This document shows positions 18,650-28,000 of a stretch of 64,000 nt of DNA, one piece after another. Under the pieces are notes generated by a model that worked only from the letters and a program-made list of their open reading frames with translations, was not told the DNA's origin and ran no database searches. The stretch comes from a virus: positions 1 through 64,000 of the IMG/VR virus record IMGVR_UViG_3300049489_000477; one strand, 5' to 3'. Position numbers and translations under genes: made by a program. How positions within the stretch are numbered: position 1 is the stretch's first letter; each line of letters opens with the position of its first letter.

Positions 18650-19465
18650 TTATTTGAAGGGAATAATATAGTTATTCTTATTTATCCATTCTTGTGCATG
18701 TAACATGCTAGGAATTGTACCTAAATCGTGCCAGAAGCCCTTAAGAATGGTTGATGTCATCTTGTTATTCTGGACATACCAGTTATTCAAGTCCGATACT
18801 TCCAGTTCGCCTCGACCAGAAACAGTAAGTTTCGGAAGAAGATTAAACACATGTCCCGTAAAGAAGTATAAACCGGTTACGGCGTAATTGCTTTCTGGAT
18901 TCTTTGGTTTCTCAACAATCTTCGTTACTTTATCCCCGTCAATGGTCGCAACGCCAAATCGCTCAGGATCATGTACTTCCTTGAGAAAAACATGGGCTAT
19001 ATGTGTTGTATCGATACCATCTGATCTAAAAGAATTTGACCATACATAGTCACAGAACTTAGCAAATTCATCCTCGAAATTATTTTCATAGAAGTTATCA
19101 CCAAGTATAACCATAAACGGATCTATGGGGCTTACAACTCCCTCAATAAGTTTCATGGCGCTGGCAATGCCTACTGGTCTTGCTGGATCATTGTGATCTT
19201 GGACTTTATAGCAGATATCGACGCCGAAACGCCTACCATCACCAAGGAACTCCATGATGTCACCACAATGTTCCTGGGAAGAAACGATGATGATCCTATC
19301 GCAGCCACTTGCAACAAGAGTGTGAAGCGGATACCAGATCATGGGGATAGCCCCCTGTGGACCATATACAGGAAGTAGATGTTTATTCTGAATTTCTGTT
19401 TGTGGTGCAAGTCTTGTACCCCGTCCACCACTCAATATTACGCCGGTCTTTGGTTGCATACGCAT
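18650..19465 (-). CDS. rmlA: Glucose-1-phosphate thymidylyltransferase (RmlA-type)
   Basis: 271 residues from the ATG at 19465, chosen because GGAG lies eight bases upstream; a longer frame to 19498 has no such site. The enzyme would make dTDP-glucose from dTTP and glucose-1-phosphate. The nucleotidyltransferase signature is intact: GVILSGGRGTRLAPQT with NKHLLPVYG, then MVILGDNFYE for the metal-binding Asp, VEKPKNP, and TGLYFF. Length is slightly shorter than the usual 290. It heads a unit with its own extended -10 promoter just after a terminator, downstream of the galactofuranose genes. No rmlB, C or D is visible, so the product must feed host enzymes or phage enzymes encoded elsewhere. A related uridylyl- or other sugar-1-phosphate nucleotidyltransferase cannot be excluded. 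Confidence 0.85.
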   Translation of the reverse strand: MRMQPKTGVILSGGRGTRLAPQTEIQNKHLLPVYGPQGAIPMIWYPLHTLVASGCDRIIIVSSQEHCGDIMEFLGDGRRFGVDICYKVQDHNDPARPVGIASAMKLIEGVVSPIDPFMVILGDNFYENNFEDEFAKFCDYVWSNSFRSDGIDTTHIAHVFLKEVHDPERFGVATIDGDKVTKIVEKPKNPESNYAVTGLYFFTGHVFNLLPKLTVSGRGELEVSDLNNWYVQNNKMTSTILKGFWHDLGTIPSMLHAQEWINKNNYIIPFK

Positions 19466-19481
19466 AACAATCTCCACATAA

Positions 19482-19511
19482 ATTATAGCATATATCAAAG
19501 AAAAACGCCAA
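19482..19511 (-). promoter_or_regulatory. Sigma70-type extended -10 promoter of rmlA
   Basis: On the minus strand TTGGCG and TATAAT are separated by 18 bases, and TG-C precedes the TATAAT. The -35 element is built into the stem of the overlapping terminator. Expected transcripts begin about ten bases before the GGAG site of rmlA. Confidence 0.55.
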
Positions 19512-19530
19512 GCTTTTGGCTTGGCGTTTT
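19501..19530 (-). terminator. Intrinsic terminator after the 67-aa gene
   Basis: A 12-bp perfect stem (AAAACGCCAAGC with GCTTGGCGTTTT) with a five-base loop. Minus-strand transcripts would end in TTTTTCTTT. It also carries a T run on the plus strand, but no plus gene lies upstream. Confidence 0.85.
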
Positions 19531-19552
19531 CTGCATTATATAAAAATTAAGC

Positions 19553-19756
19553 TTATATCATTTCTTTGAGCTTGGAACGATATTGAATCATCCAAGGAAC
19601 CTCATTCGCATTATCCATGCGACCCAATTCCATGTCTATAAGTTGCTTGGCATTAGCTATCATGACGCGACCCGATTGCTTTGGAAACCGCTTACGGACT
19701 TCCTTTTCAAGCGTAACGACATCATCGTAAAGCTTATCTTTATCTGCTACTTTCAT
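19553..19756 (-). CDS. Small hypothetical protein
   Basis: 67 residues from the ATG at 19756, chosen for the near-perfect AGGAGGA site five bases upstream; the frame extends to 19807 without such a site. The protein is charged and helical (KDKLYDDVVTLEKEVRKRF, then GRVMIANAKQLIDMEL). It is the last gene of the galactofuranose unit before the terminator. Family not recognised. Confidence 0.6.
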   Translation of the reverse strand: MKVADKDKLYDDVVTLEKEVRKRFPKQSGRVMIANAKQLIDMELGRMDNANEVPWMIQYRSKLKEMI

Positions 19757-19815
19757 ATATTCCTCCTGGTTAGCATGGTTATTATACTCTTGATTTTTAA
19801 AAATCAAGAAAATCT

Positions 19816-20823
19816 CTAAAAGCTTTCTTTTACAAGTGTTATGGCATTTTTTACAGCTATGTCCATATCAATATATGCATTCGTGCCAAGCCGTCCAGCT
19901 AAAATCATATTCGGAAATTCCTTTTTTACCATGTCCCTAATTCTTAAATAGGTATCTGTATTATCATTGGTTGGAATTGGATAAAATGGTGTCTTGTCTG
20001 GAACCATTGCAGCTTTGGGTGTTTCATAAGTAACTATTTTTGAATACGATTTATAGACATGTCCAAAATAGGATTTGCGGGTATATGGTGTTTTTAAATG
20101 ACAGAAGTTTACAACGGTTGCTGGTGAGTCCCATGGTTCATGCTTGAATGTAAAATCCAAGTTTCGATATTGCAGCCAATCGCCACGCATCGCCCCAAGC
20201 TTCAAATTACCTATCTGTATGTGATCTGGACGCCCGCAGTATATGATCTTTTTTGCTGGTATGCCTTGCCAGTAATTGCAATCGACTCCTAGCATGATAT
20301 CGACGCCTTGAAGCATCTTATTCATCATTTTGGTATAGCCACGCTTTGGTAATGCTGTAAATTGCCCTTCAAAATAGTTAGATACTTCTTTTGTATCTTT
20401 AGGAATTCGTCGTGTTATTGCTGATGGTAATTCGTCCCATGTCGTGCCCCACATCTTTTGAGAGTATGGTTTGAAAAATGTATCAATAACTTGAGTCTCG
20501 TTGAGTGTCTTACCCAATGCCGCTGCTGTTTCCTTTGAATATGGGAACGGAACACGAATGCCTGGTTCTATCTCGGCTTCTACAGTATGTTGGTATGGAA
20601 TCCATTCGGTGTAATTGGAAAGAAGATCGACTACATCGGGAAACTTCGAGTGAAAAATATGCGGACCATATCGGTGAATATAACCACCATTGCTGGAGTA
20701 ATCATAACAATTGCCGCCTATGTGATCACGAATATCAACGACAAGTATCTTATACTTGTGCTTACATAAAGCACAGATTGTCGCTGCGGTGATTCCAGAG
20801 CCAATAATGAGAATGTCCAACAT
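19816..20823 (-). CDS. glf: UDP-galactopyranose mutase
   Basis: 335 residues. Glf interconverts UDP-galactopyranose and UDP-galactofuranose using reduced FAD. The FAD fold is seen at the start (LDILIIGSGITAATI, then ILVVDIRDHIGGNCYD), followed by the family hallmark YGPHIFHS (about 52-59), FNxPY-like FKPYSQKMWGTTWDEL, PKRGYTKMM, and the C-terminal FAD contact LAGRLGTNAYIDMDIAV. Length is a little under the bacterial 360-390. AGGA precedes the ATG, which begins directly after the stop of the neighbouring glycosyltransferase-like gene. It implies that galactofuranose is added to a glycan or virion protein during infection. Confidence 0.9.
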   Translation of the reverse strand: MLDILIIGSGITAATICALCKHKYKILVVDIRDHIGGNCYDYSSNGGYIHRYGPHIFHSKFPDVVDLLSNYTEWIPYQHTVEAEIEPGIRVPFPYSKETAAALGKTLNETQVIDTFFKPYSQKMWGTTWDELPSAITRRIPKDTKEVSNYFEGQFTALPKRGYTKMMNKMLQGVDIMLGVDCNYWQGIPAKKIIYCGRPDHIQIGNLKLGAMRGDWLQYRNLDFTFKHEPWDSPATVVNFCHLKTPYTRKSYFGHVYKSYSKIVTYETPKAAMVPDKTPFYPIPTNDNTDTYLRIRDMVKKEFPNMILAGRLGTNAYIDMDIAVKNAITLVKESF

Positions 20824-21546
20824 TTATATCCTCGTATGCTTCCAGCCTTTTTTCTTGAATTGGAATGTCTTATATTTATGTCCGAATATTTCGGCAACAT
20901 ACCAAAGGAAGGTATCTTGTGATACACGATATTCTTTACTGCTTATTGATGGCAACTTATATATGGTTTCGTCATAATGGACATGTTTAGCCATCTGCGC
21001 TGACCATTCTGTTTTACACAGGAACAACCATGAAATAATGCGTTTGTGATAAATCTTTTTCTCTGATGGATCGAATGGTAGATTCAAAGGAGCTTTTGAT
21101 CCGACAAATCCTTTATCTTTAGCCCATTCATCCAACAACTCAACAGCATTGGCTGGCTTAGTGGATCCCCAAGGATTGGTAATGAACACATAGTCCTTTT
21201 CAAGCCATGATTCATCGAACCACTTCTGATTGTCTGTTGCTATACAGTCCGTGTCGATTTTTAAGTACCATGGGGTTTTTACATGAATGCCTGGCAGAAC
21301 AGTCAGTGCTGTTAGCATCTTTTCGCGCTGCGATTGATATAAGTGCAACGGATCTTCCCAGCTAACATATTCAACTTGTAAGTTTTTAAATATTTCGAAA
21401 CGATCCTCTGATGGAGTGACTTGTGACTTATCGAAAATTACAAGAAACTTATACTTATCGAAATTTTTATACTTTATCCAAGTCGGCAAAGAGACTTGCA
21501 GTTCATCAAGATGCTGATTATCGACGGCAAGAACGATGGTTATCAT
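20824..21546 (-). CDS. Glycosyltransferase-like protein
   Basis: 240 residues from the ATG at 21546, chosen because it overlaps the upstream stop as ATGA; the longer frame to 21567 is unlikely. The N-terminus (MITIVLAVDNQHLDEL) and the central YLKIDTDCIA, a DxD motif, fit a GT-A type nucleotide-sugar transferase. The C-terminal part is Lys- and Trp-rich (FQFKKKGWKHTRI). It sits between the mutase and a second transferase in a translationally coupled run, so it may use UDP-galactofuranose, but donor and acceptor are unknown. Confidence 0.65.
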   Translation of the reverse strand: MITIVLAVDNQHLDELQVSLPTWIKYKNFDKYKFLVIFDKSQVTPSEDRFEIFKNLQVEYVSWEDPLHLYQSQREKMLTALTVLPGIHVKTPWYLKIDTDCIATDNQKWFDESWLEKDYVFITNPWGSTKPANAVELLDEWAKDKGFVGSKAPLNLPFDPSEKKIYHKRIISWLFLCKTEWSAQMAKHVHYDETIYKLPSISSKEYRVSQDTFLWYVAEIFGHKYKTFQFKKKGWKHTRI

Positions 21547-22445
21547 AAGATAAATTCCTGGTAGCACTCAAACGGTAGGTTGGGTTGTGTCTGCAATACT
21601 TCGTATACTCCACCAGTTGCCGTCAACTCCCACATCTTCGCATCGGGTACTAAACCAGAATTATAGAATTCATGTAGATATGCCATCCATAACCTGGATG
21701 ATCTACGGCGTTTCTCGTACCGCACATCAGCCTCGCCGCCACCAAATGAGCCGCCATGGTAATGAACAATGTGATTATCTTCGATGTGGCTTAAATCACC
21801 TATCTTGGCAGATGCGTTGTATGTCGAATCAGCTATGTATGGTGATGTCTCTGAGACAATCAATGCATGTGCGGCTATTTCATCGGCTATGTGTTTACCA
21901 GCAAGCTTTTCGGTTACATTCTCCCATAACTCCAATGACTTAGTAGCCTTATTAGTAAAGCCCATAACGCCAATATTAACTGCTGGGTATCCAGCCGATA
22001 AACGATTCAATAGCTTTTCGTCCAAGATGCCTTTCATCTGCGACATTCTCGCACCCATGATCTTACCATCCGTTCTCCAATTGCAGAAATGTGTTAAGAG
22101 AACACCATTACCTTCAAGTGGATTCCACAATTCATCAAATGGCTTCAAGAACAGAAGATCCCCGTCGCACATGATGACCGACTCGTATCCCATGGAAAAC
22201 AGCTTCTTGAAGAGACTTGGTTTGATTGCACTCTTGGTATTTCGTTTAATATGGGCAAAGTCGGTCCATATGATGTTGACATGTAAATTGTGGACCTGTT
22301 GAGCCAGTTTCTTATTTGATTCATCGTTATTAGCCAACATCCACACGATTTCGCCCGTGTAGTGTTTACGCAATGTATATGTGGCTACCAGAAGCTCAAG
22401 TATACATTTACTTCCAAAGTTGAAAAAGGCTATGCATCGTTTCAT
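21543..22445 (-). CDS. Glycosyltransferase, GT8-like
   Basis: 300 residues from the ATG at 22445, which overlaps the previous stop as ATGA. It begins CIAFFNFGSKCILELLVATYTLRK, the usual pattern of a GT-A fold, and has a DGD metal site in VIMCDGDLLFLKPFDEL (about 95-111), a strong feature of family 8-like transferases. A YPAVNIGVMGF segment and a HYHGGSFGGG loop with a late His (about 232-240) match the second metal ligand and donor site region of these enzymes. The two ATGA couplings place it in a single operon with glf. Confidence 0.7.
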   Translation of the reverse strand: MKRCIAFFNFGSKCILELLVATYTLRKHYTGEIVWMLANNDESNKKLAQQVHNLHVNIIWTDFAHIKRNTKSAIKPSLFKKLFSMGYESVIMCDGDLLFLKPFDELWNPLEGNGVLLTHFCNWRTDGKIMGARMSQMKGILDEKLLNRLSAGYPAVNIGVMGFTNKATKSLELWENVTEKLAGKHIADEIAAHALIVSETSPYIADSTYNASAKIGDLSHIEDNHIVHYHGGSFGGGEADVRYEKRRRSSRLWMAYLHEFYNSGLVPDAKMWELTATGGVYEVLQTQPNLPFECYQEFIL

Positions 22446-22744
22446 GGTGTTCCTATACTTTCGCAAATGTATTCGAGATTTTCATTGAACTCTGAATCTT
22501 CTGTGTCTATTGTATCGTCGCGTAATGTGACGCATTTTACACCGCTTCTTTTTGGACTAAAGAAGAATTCCACTTTATCTGGATACAATTCAATATCGAA
22601 GTAGTATTTCTTCGTACTCCAGGCAATGCCTTTGCCTCCGTTTTGGAGGTCAATAACATCGGTAGGCGGCGTGCCTTTGTTGGTCATGTATGTGATTACA
22701 TAATCAAATAACAACTCTATGTTATTCACTTGATGATGCCCCAT
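22442..22744 (-). CDS. Small hypothetical protein in glycan operon
   Basis: 100 residues from the ATG at 22744. A GTG at 22729 is a fair alternative: it overlaps the upstream stop as GTGA and has GGGG nine bases before it, matching the coupling style of its neighbours. The protein is a mixed alpha-beta polypeptide with KKYYFDIELYPDKVEFFFSP strands and an acidic C-terminal helix. No catalytic motif is recognised. Confidence 0.6.
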   Translation of the reverse strand: MGHHQVNNIELLFDYVITYMTNKGTPPTDVIDLQNGGKGIAWSTKKYYFDIELYPDKVEFFFSPKRSGVKCVTLRDDTIDTEDSEFNENLEYICESIGTP

Positions 22745-23976
22745 ATCTTATTTTTAACTTCTTCACATGCTCTAAAAGATTGGCGAGCAGATGTGATGGC
22801 ATTTTCCAATGCTTCTAGATGTTCTAGTTTTCTATCTGGCATCATTTTATACATGTCGCGTTGATGCTTTAAATCATTCAGACGCTTGCGGTGACCGTCT
22901 AATTCTTTTTTGATGTTCGCTTTATCTTCCTCGGTGAATTCCTTTTTTGATAAATCGATGTTACTCCAAGTCAAATTCGTTTGTGGAGGTGGAATGCCTT
23001 GTAACGGTGGTCCTTTTTTGGCTTTTTCTTTATCTTGTGCTTTTCTATCGTATAAACCAGCGGTTCTTTCCGTTACTATGTTTGGCATTTCGGCGGTTGC
23101 TATCGTAATGGCTTCATCGAATGGAATGTGTGGAAACACTTTTAATCCAGAGTCTGGATTGCAGTTGAATACTTTTAAACCAACCTTTTCGAAGTGTGGT
23201 ACCAATGCCTCGAATCGTGCCTTTAAAATATTGTATGTTGAGTTGTTTCCGCGCTGTGATGACGGTGACCTGTCCTGATCGAAGTGATATTTCGTATTAT
23301 CGTCCATTTTGAAGTCACAGCCAAGTAAGAATATCTTTCTAATGCCAAGATAATACAATAGCTTTATCGCAACCAACATAACGGATCGACCACCCTTGTT
23401 ACCAAGCTCATCCAAAGAATCTGAATGCTCACCCCAATTGAATGTGCCTTCATTAAGCCACTGATCGGGTGCAAAGTGTTCATTTCTTCTGTAATATAAA
23501 ACATTCGGGCATTCCCCTGTAACTATGTCCATCTCTGTCCATGCTTCATTATCAAATATCTTCTTTTCGGAATGATCGAACGGTACGAATTTTGTTATTT
23601 TTGGATCCAACCAGATGGACTTTATAAAGTTCCCCGGATCATCCACCATTGTCCATAAATTTGTGCGGAATGTTTTAGGAGCATTATTCGTCGCCATTGT
23701 GACGAAGCCGGGGTGGTTCAATAAATCTTTATTGGGTGTCTCTACCCCTCTAAAAACACTTGACCCTTTTAGAAGTTCACCGAAAGATGGACCACCAAGA
23801 ACAAGAAAAGCTGCTCTGCCACGGTATATGTCACCCATAAACACATTCAGACCATCTCGATTAAAAAGTAACGGAGGTGGTTGGATGTATTGACCAGTAG
23901 GAAACCCCAGATTTCTGTCTCGGTTGTGGCGCAATCTCGCATGATCATTCAAATCAAGTCGCTTACTCTGTCCCAT
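22726..23976 (-). CDS. Possible MptE/DUF115-like glycan-associated protein, probably leaderless
   Basis: 416 residues. Residues about 54-65 (RAAFLVLGGPSF) and about 225-240 (KIFLLGCDFKMD) resemble the phosphate-binding and GxD-type segments of DUF115/MptE-like Rossmann proteins such as Maf flagellin glycosyltransferases. This is a resemblance only. The last 100 residues form a Lys/Glu-rich coiled coil. It is the first gene of the glycan unit. No Shine-Dalgarno precedes the ATG; TATAAT lies exactly six bases upstream. Alternative: a nucleotide-sugar or lipid-linked sugar enzyme of another Rossmann family. Confidence 0.55.
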   Translation of the reverse strand: MGQSKRLDLNDHARLRHNRDRNLGFPTGQYIQPPPLLFNRDGLNVFMGDIYRGRAAFLVLGGPSFGELLKGSSVFRGVETPNKDLLNHPGFVTMATNNAPKTFRTNLWTMVDDPGNFIKSIWLDPKITKFVPFDHSEKKIFDNEAWTEMDIVTGECPNVLYYRRNEHFAPDQWLNEGTFNWGEHSDSLDELGNKGGRSVMLVAIKLLYYLGIRKIFLLGCDFKMDDNTKYHFDQDRSPSSQRGNNSTYNILKARFEALVPHFEKVGLKVFNCNPDSGLKVFPHIPFDEAITIATAEMPNIVTERTAGLYDRKAQDKEKAKKGPPLQGIPPPQTNLTWSNIDLSKKEFTEEDKANIKKELDGHRKRLNDLKHQRDMYKMMPDRKLEHLEALENAITSARQSFRACEEVKNKIWGIIK

Positions 23977-23982
23977 TCGACT

Positions 23983-23988
23983 ATTATA
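23983..23988 (-). promoter_or_regulatory. -10 box placed for a leaderless mRNA
   Basis: TATAAT followed by AGTCGA and then the ATG at 23976: the six-base spacing puts the expected +1 on the start codon. No TG precedes it and no clear -35 was found. It lies in an AT-rich divergent region with the late promoter of the plus-strand gene at 24062. Confidence 0.5.
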
Positions 23989-24038
23989 TAATAAAATTCC
24001 ACAATGAAAGATATAATATTATAATAACAGCAATGTTT

Positions 24039-24046
24039 TATAAATA
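24039..24046 (+). promoter_or_regulatory. T4-type late promoter octamer
   Basis: Exact TATAAATA 15 bases before the ATG at 24062, followed by the ribosome binding site AGAGGT. It begins the third plus-strand unit. Confidence 0.7.
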
Positions 24047-24061
24047 ATGAAGAGGTAATAT

Positions 24062-24598
24062 ATGGCTGGATTAAGACATAACGGATTGTTTTTAAATCCA
24101 ATAACAGTAGCTCCGAGTAGCCAAAATGGCGAATGGATCATATATGCCAATGCCGCCCAGGTATATACCAAAGATCCGTCTGGTGGAATTGATGCCTTGG
24201 CTGATATTGCGTATTTGGAACAAAATTATACATCGCTTGTTGCCACCCACTCATTAACTGGTCAGCTACACACATTGATAACCGTCACTTCGGGTGGCGT
24301 ATCCGATACCATTGGTACGGGAACGACTACTATCGTAGCTCAAGAAACTATCGTTCCAAACACATCAGGAACCCGTGATCTTGGCTCTGTTTCCAATCCG
24401 TGGCGCGACATATATCTTATGAATTCAACCATTCACATGGGTGGTTCTACTATTGGTGTCAGCGGCACAATCAGTGGTTCAAAAATAATGTTCAACGGAG
24501 CTTTAATCGAAAATAGTGCATACAGCAAATACACCATACAAGTTGGTTCGTTTAGCGACCCCGGCGGTGAAGATGGTGATATTGTTTATGTGATATAA
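24062..24598 (+). CDS. Short tail fibre or collar-type virion protein
   Basis: 178 residues. The N-terminus (MAGLRHNGLFLNP) and the following 45 residues match the anchor segment of the proteins at 1004 and 30988. The centre includes a SLTGQLHTLI shaft unit. Residues about 103-127 (SGTRDLGSVSNPWRDIYLMN and GGSTI) match a motif widespread in marine and freshwater T4-like phage structural proteins, of the form DLGS...W.DIYL....I..GG. The C-terminus ends GEDGDIVYVI. A late promoter and AGAGGT precede it. It is probably a small virion decoration or short fibre. Confidence 0.68.
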   Translation: MAGLRHNGLFLNPITVAPSSQNGEWIIYANAAQVYTKDPSGGIDALADIAYLEQNYTSLVATHSLTGQLHTLITVTSGGVSDTIGTGTTTIVAQETIVPNTSGTRDLGSVSNPWRDIYLMNSTIHMGGSTIGVSGTISGSKIMFNGALIENSAYSKYTIQVGSFSDPGGEDGDIVYVI

Positions 24599-24608
24599 TG
24601 TATATCAC
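24590..24608 (+). promoter_or_regulatory. Extended -10 promoter inside an 8-bp palindrome
   Basis: TG-A-TATAAT (24591-24599) overlaps the end of the previous gene. It is centred in a perfect inverted repeat, GTGATATA-ATG-TATATCAC. Transcription from here would start about 20 bases before the ATG at 24629, which has a GGAG site. The palindrome could be an operator or chance in AT-rich DNA. Confidence 0.4.
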
Positions 24609-24628
24609 ATCTTTATATGGAGACTAAC

Positions 24629-25069
24629 ATGGATAATACATCGTATCAAATCTCATCACCCGACACGTTTGTGGTTACTGATTCGTTGGATAACGAAAGA
24701 AACGATTTGATGAATAAGATACTTGGTGAAAATGTGGCGGTTTCAATTGGTAATTATATTTTTATACCACCACTCAATAATCCTAAAGTTACTTCACCAG
24801 AAAAAACTTATGAACTTATAAAGAATCCAAATTTCACAGAAAATTATATACGGACACCAATCGACATTGATGGTGAAAATGTTATTTTTATGACCCACAT
24901 TTCCCGCATCGTGCATGAAGGTCAACCATCAAGTGTTAGCGTTTATTCAGTAGATAAATTCAACGAGAACGATTTACGCATTGCTTTCAAAAACGAATTC
25001 CCACAGACCCTGGTTGAAGTCATTGCTCTCTACACGGATTATAAGAAATCTATAGAGCATAAGGATTAA
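24629..25069 (+). CDS. Hypothetical protein upstream of propeller protein
   Basis: 146 residues from the ATG at 24629, chosen because GGAG lies seven bases upstream; an ATG at 24617 is less likely. The protein is acidic and polar, with GNYIFIPPLNNP and ENVIFMTHISRIVHEG beta segments and a C-terminal helix. There is one base between its stop and the giant repeat protein's ATG, so the two may work together, for example as chaperone and adhesin. Family not recognised. Confidence 0.55.
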   Translation: MDNTSYQISSPDTFVVTDSLDNERNDLMNKILGENVAVSIGNYIFIPPLNNPKVTSPEKTYELIKNPNFTENYIRTPIDIDGENVIFMTHISRIVHEGQPSSVSVYSVDKFNENDLRIAFKNEFPQTLVEVIALYTDYKKSIEHKD

Positions 25070-25070
25070 C

Positions 25071-28000
25071 ATGCCATTACGAAAGAAAGATTCTGGTGTA
25101 TGGGCTGAAGTCAATGAAATGTGGATTAAAGACACCACATGGAAAGATATTCAAGAGGGTTGGATAAAATCTGGTGGAGTTTGGAGCCAATTTTTTTCTA
25201 AAACATTGCCATTTTTGTTGTATGTTGGTGGTGATTTTACGACCGTCAGTGCGTCGGCTCGAAATAGAATAGTATCGACCGATAAAGAAAATGTATTACA
25301 AGGATTTAACCCGAATGCTGGAGCCGCTGTTTATACAATTTTGCCTAGTGGCTCTACTATTTTCATAGGCGGCTCATTTATCACCATGGGTGGTGTGACA
25401 CGAAACAGAGTTGCATCTGTACAGATAGATAGTATTTCTGGAGTTTTAACTGCATGGAACCCAAACTGTAATGGTGGACCTGTGCAAGCATTGGTTGCTG
25501 ATGATACTTCCGTATATATTGGTGGATCAGCATTTGGAACAGTCGGTGGTGTTACACAAAACCGCATTGCAAAAGTAACATCGGACACGGGATCTGTTAT
25601 TTCTCTAAAACATCATTTAACCGGCGATAACGTGTACGCTCTTGATATTGATAACGATAAGAATATTTACATTGGTGGTGGTATGACTTTGGTGTATGGC
25701 GAAGATAGAAATAGAGTATTGTCTACGAATATGAACAATGGTCTTATTTCTAGCTTCAATCCAAATGCTGGCAGCACCGTATATAGTCTCTTACCAAGCG
25801 GCTCTACCTTGTTTATAGGTGGTGCATTTACCACCATGAGTGGAGTGACACGAAACCGAGTTGCCTCTGTGGTACTGGATGGTATTTCTGGATCATTAAC
25901 CGCATGGAATCCAAACTGTAACGGTGGACCTGTACGAGCATTGGTTGCCGATGATGCTACGGTATATATTGGTGGTGATGCATTTGGTACGGTTGGTGGT
26001 GTTACACAAAACCGTATCACAAAAGTAACATCAGACACGGGAGCCGTAATTTCTTTAAAACATCATTTAGCTGCTGATAACGTATCTTCTGTTGATATTG
26101 ACAGTGATAAGAATGTTTACATCGGTGGCGGCATGACTATAGTATACGGTGAGACTAGAAACCGAGCATTATCTACGAATATGAATAATGGTCTTATTTC
26201 TAGTTTTCATCCAAACTCTAATGGTGCAGTAAATACTATTTTACCTAGCGGTACCACCATTTTCATTGGTGGTGCATATACCACGCTCCAAGGAACGGCA
26301 CGAAGTAGAGTCGGAGCTATACAATTGGATGGTATTTCTGGTACATTAACCGCATGGAATCCAAACTGCAATGGTGAAGTCAAATGCCTTGTTGCAAAAG
26401 ATACATTGGTACTTATAGGTGGATTGTTTTCGACAGTTAATGGTGTTGCAACAAGTAGATTTTCTCCAGTCACCTCTGATGTAGGAACGAAAATTCCACT
26501 TTCAAAATATCCAAATAATGATGTGTATTCCATCAGCGTTAGTGGAGATTCGATATATTTAGGTGGTACATTCGCATCAACAAACGATGAAGTAAGAAAA
26601 TATGCACTTTCTGTAAACACGCTAAATAGTAAATTATTAGGGTTCAATCCAAATGCTAACGCTGATGTAGTTACCATTTTGCCAAGCAGTACAACCATTT
26701 TCATGGGTGGGTCGTTTACCACACTCCAAGGAACAACACGAAATAGAGCAGGGGCTATACTATTGGACGGAATTTCCGGCACAGTAACATCGTGGAATCC
26801 AAACTGTGGTTCTACAGTCAATGCTTTGGCGGTCAGTGAGCTTGGAATTTATCTGGGTGGCGCATTTACAACAGTTGGAGGAGCTACATCAAATGGTTTG
26901 ACCGAAGTAAATGCTTCAAATGGAGGTATTGTCAGAAAACCAAAATGGACATCTTCTACTACTATACAATGTGTTCATGTCAGTGGTAGTAATGTATTTG
27001 TTGGTGGAACATTTACATCAGTAGCAATTTCAGCTAGTTCATATCTATGCTCTTCTGATATTTCTGGTAATAAAGCTAACCAAGATTTCGTAGCAATATG
27101 CAATAATACGGTTACATGTTCTTCTATAATAGGAAGCAACTTATATATTGGCGGTCAATTTACCAGTGTTGGTGGTTTGACAAGAAATCGTTTGGCTAAA
27201 GTTTCGTTGTCAACTGGCGCGGTAGATACTTGGAATCCAAATGCTGGTGGAAATGTCATATGTATGGCAGCCGATAGTAGTAATATATATGTGGGTGGTC
27301 AGTTTACGACTCTCGGTGGTATTCCTAGAATAAAATTAGGTAAAATAAGCGACACTGGTACTATTTCAGCAACATGGACACCAAGTGCTTCCAATGATGT
27401 TTTTTCATTATTTTTACGAGAAGGAGAAGAATACATATATATCGGCGGAACATTTGCTCTTATGAATCTAACCGTGACGAGAAACAACGGTGCAAATGTT
27501 TCAACGACTGCTGGTACTTTAGGAAGTTGGGATCCAAATTGTAATGGTGTTATACGCGCAATTTATGTAACTGATTCATATGTGTACATAGGTGGTGACT
27601 TTACAGCCGTTAATGGTGGAACGGGAAGAAACAGAATAGCTGCAACTGATAAAACAAATGGAACACTTATCGGTTGGAATCCTAACTGTGGTAACAATGT
27701 TTATTGTATAACAAAAAACTCATCCACAATATACTTTGGTGGAATATTCGGTACGGTAAACAGTGTAACTAGAAATTATGCTGGAGCGTGGACAGAAGCA
27801 GTAAACACAACTGGTGTTGGTACATTATCATCATGGAATCCTAACTGTGGTGGTAATGTCTACTCGATGTGTGTTGCTAATGGTGGTGTGCATTTAGGTG
27901 GAACATTTACGACCGTGAATACTTTATCGTATAATAATATTGTAAAAGTTGCTTTGGATACGGGAGGAATAGATAATCTTTTTAATTTTTATGTAACACA

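Noticed and set aside
26207-26821. Minus-strand frame of 204 codons inside the propeller gene
   Set aside because: Repeats of the shadow follow the repeat of the sense gene exactly.
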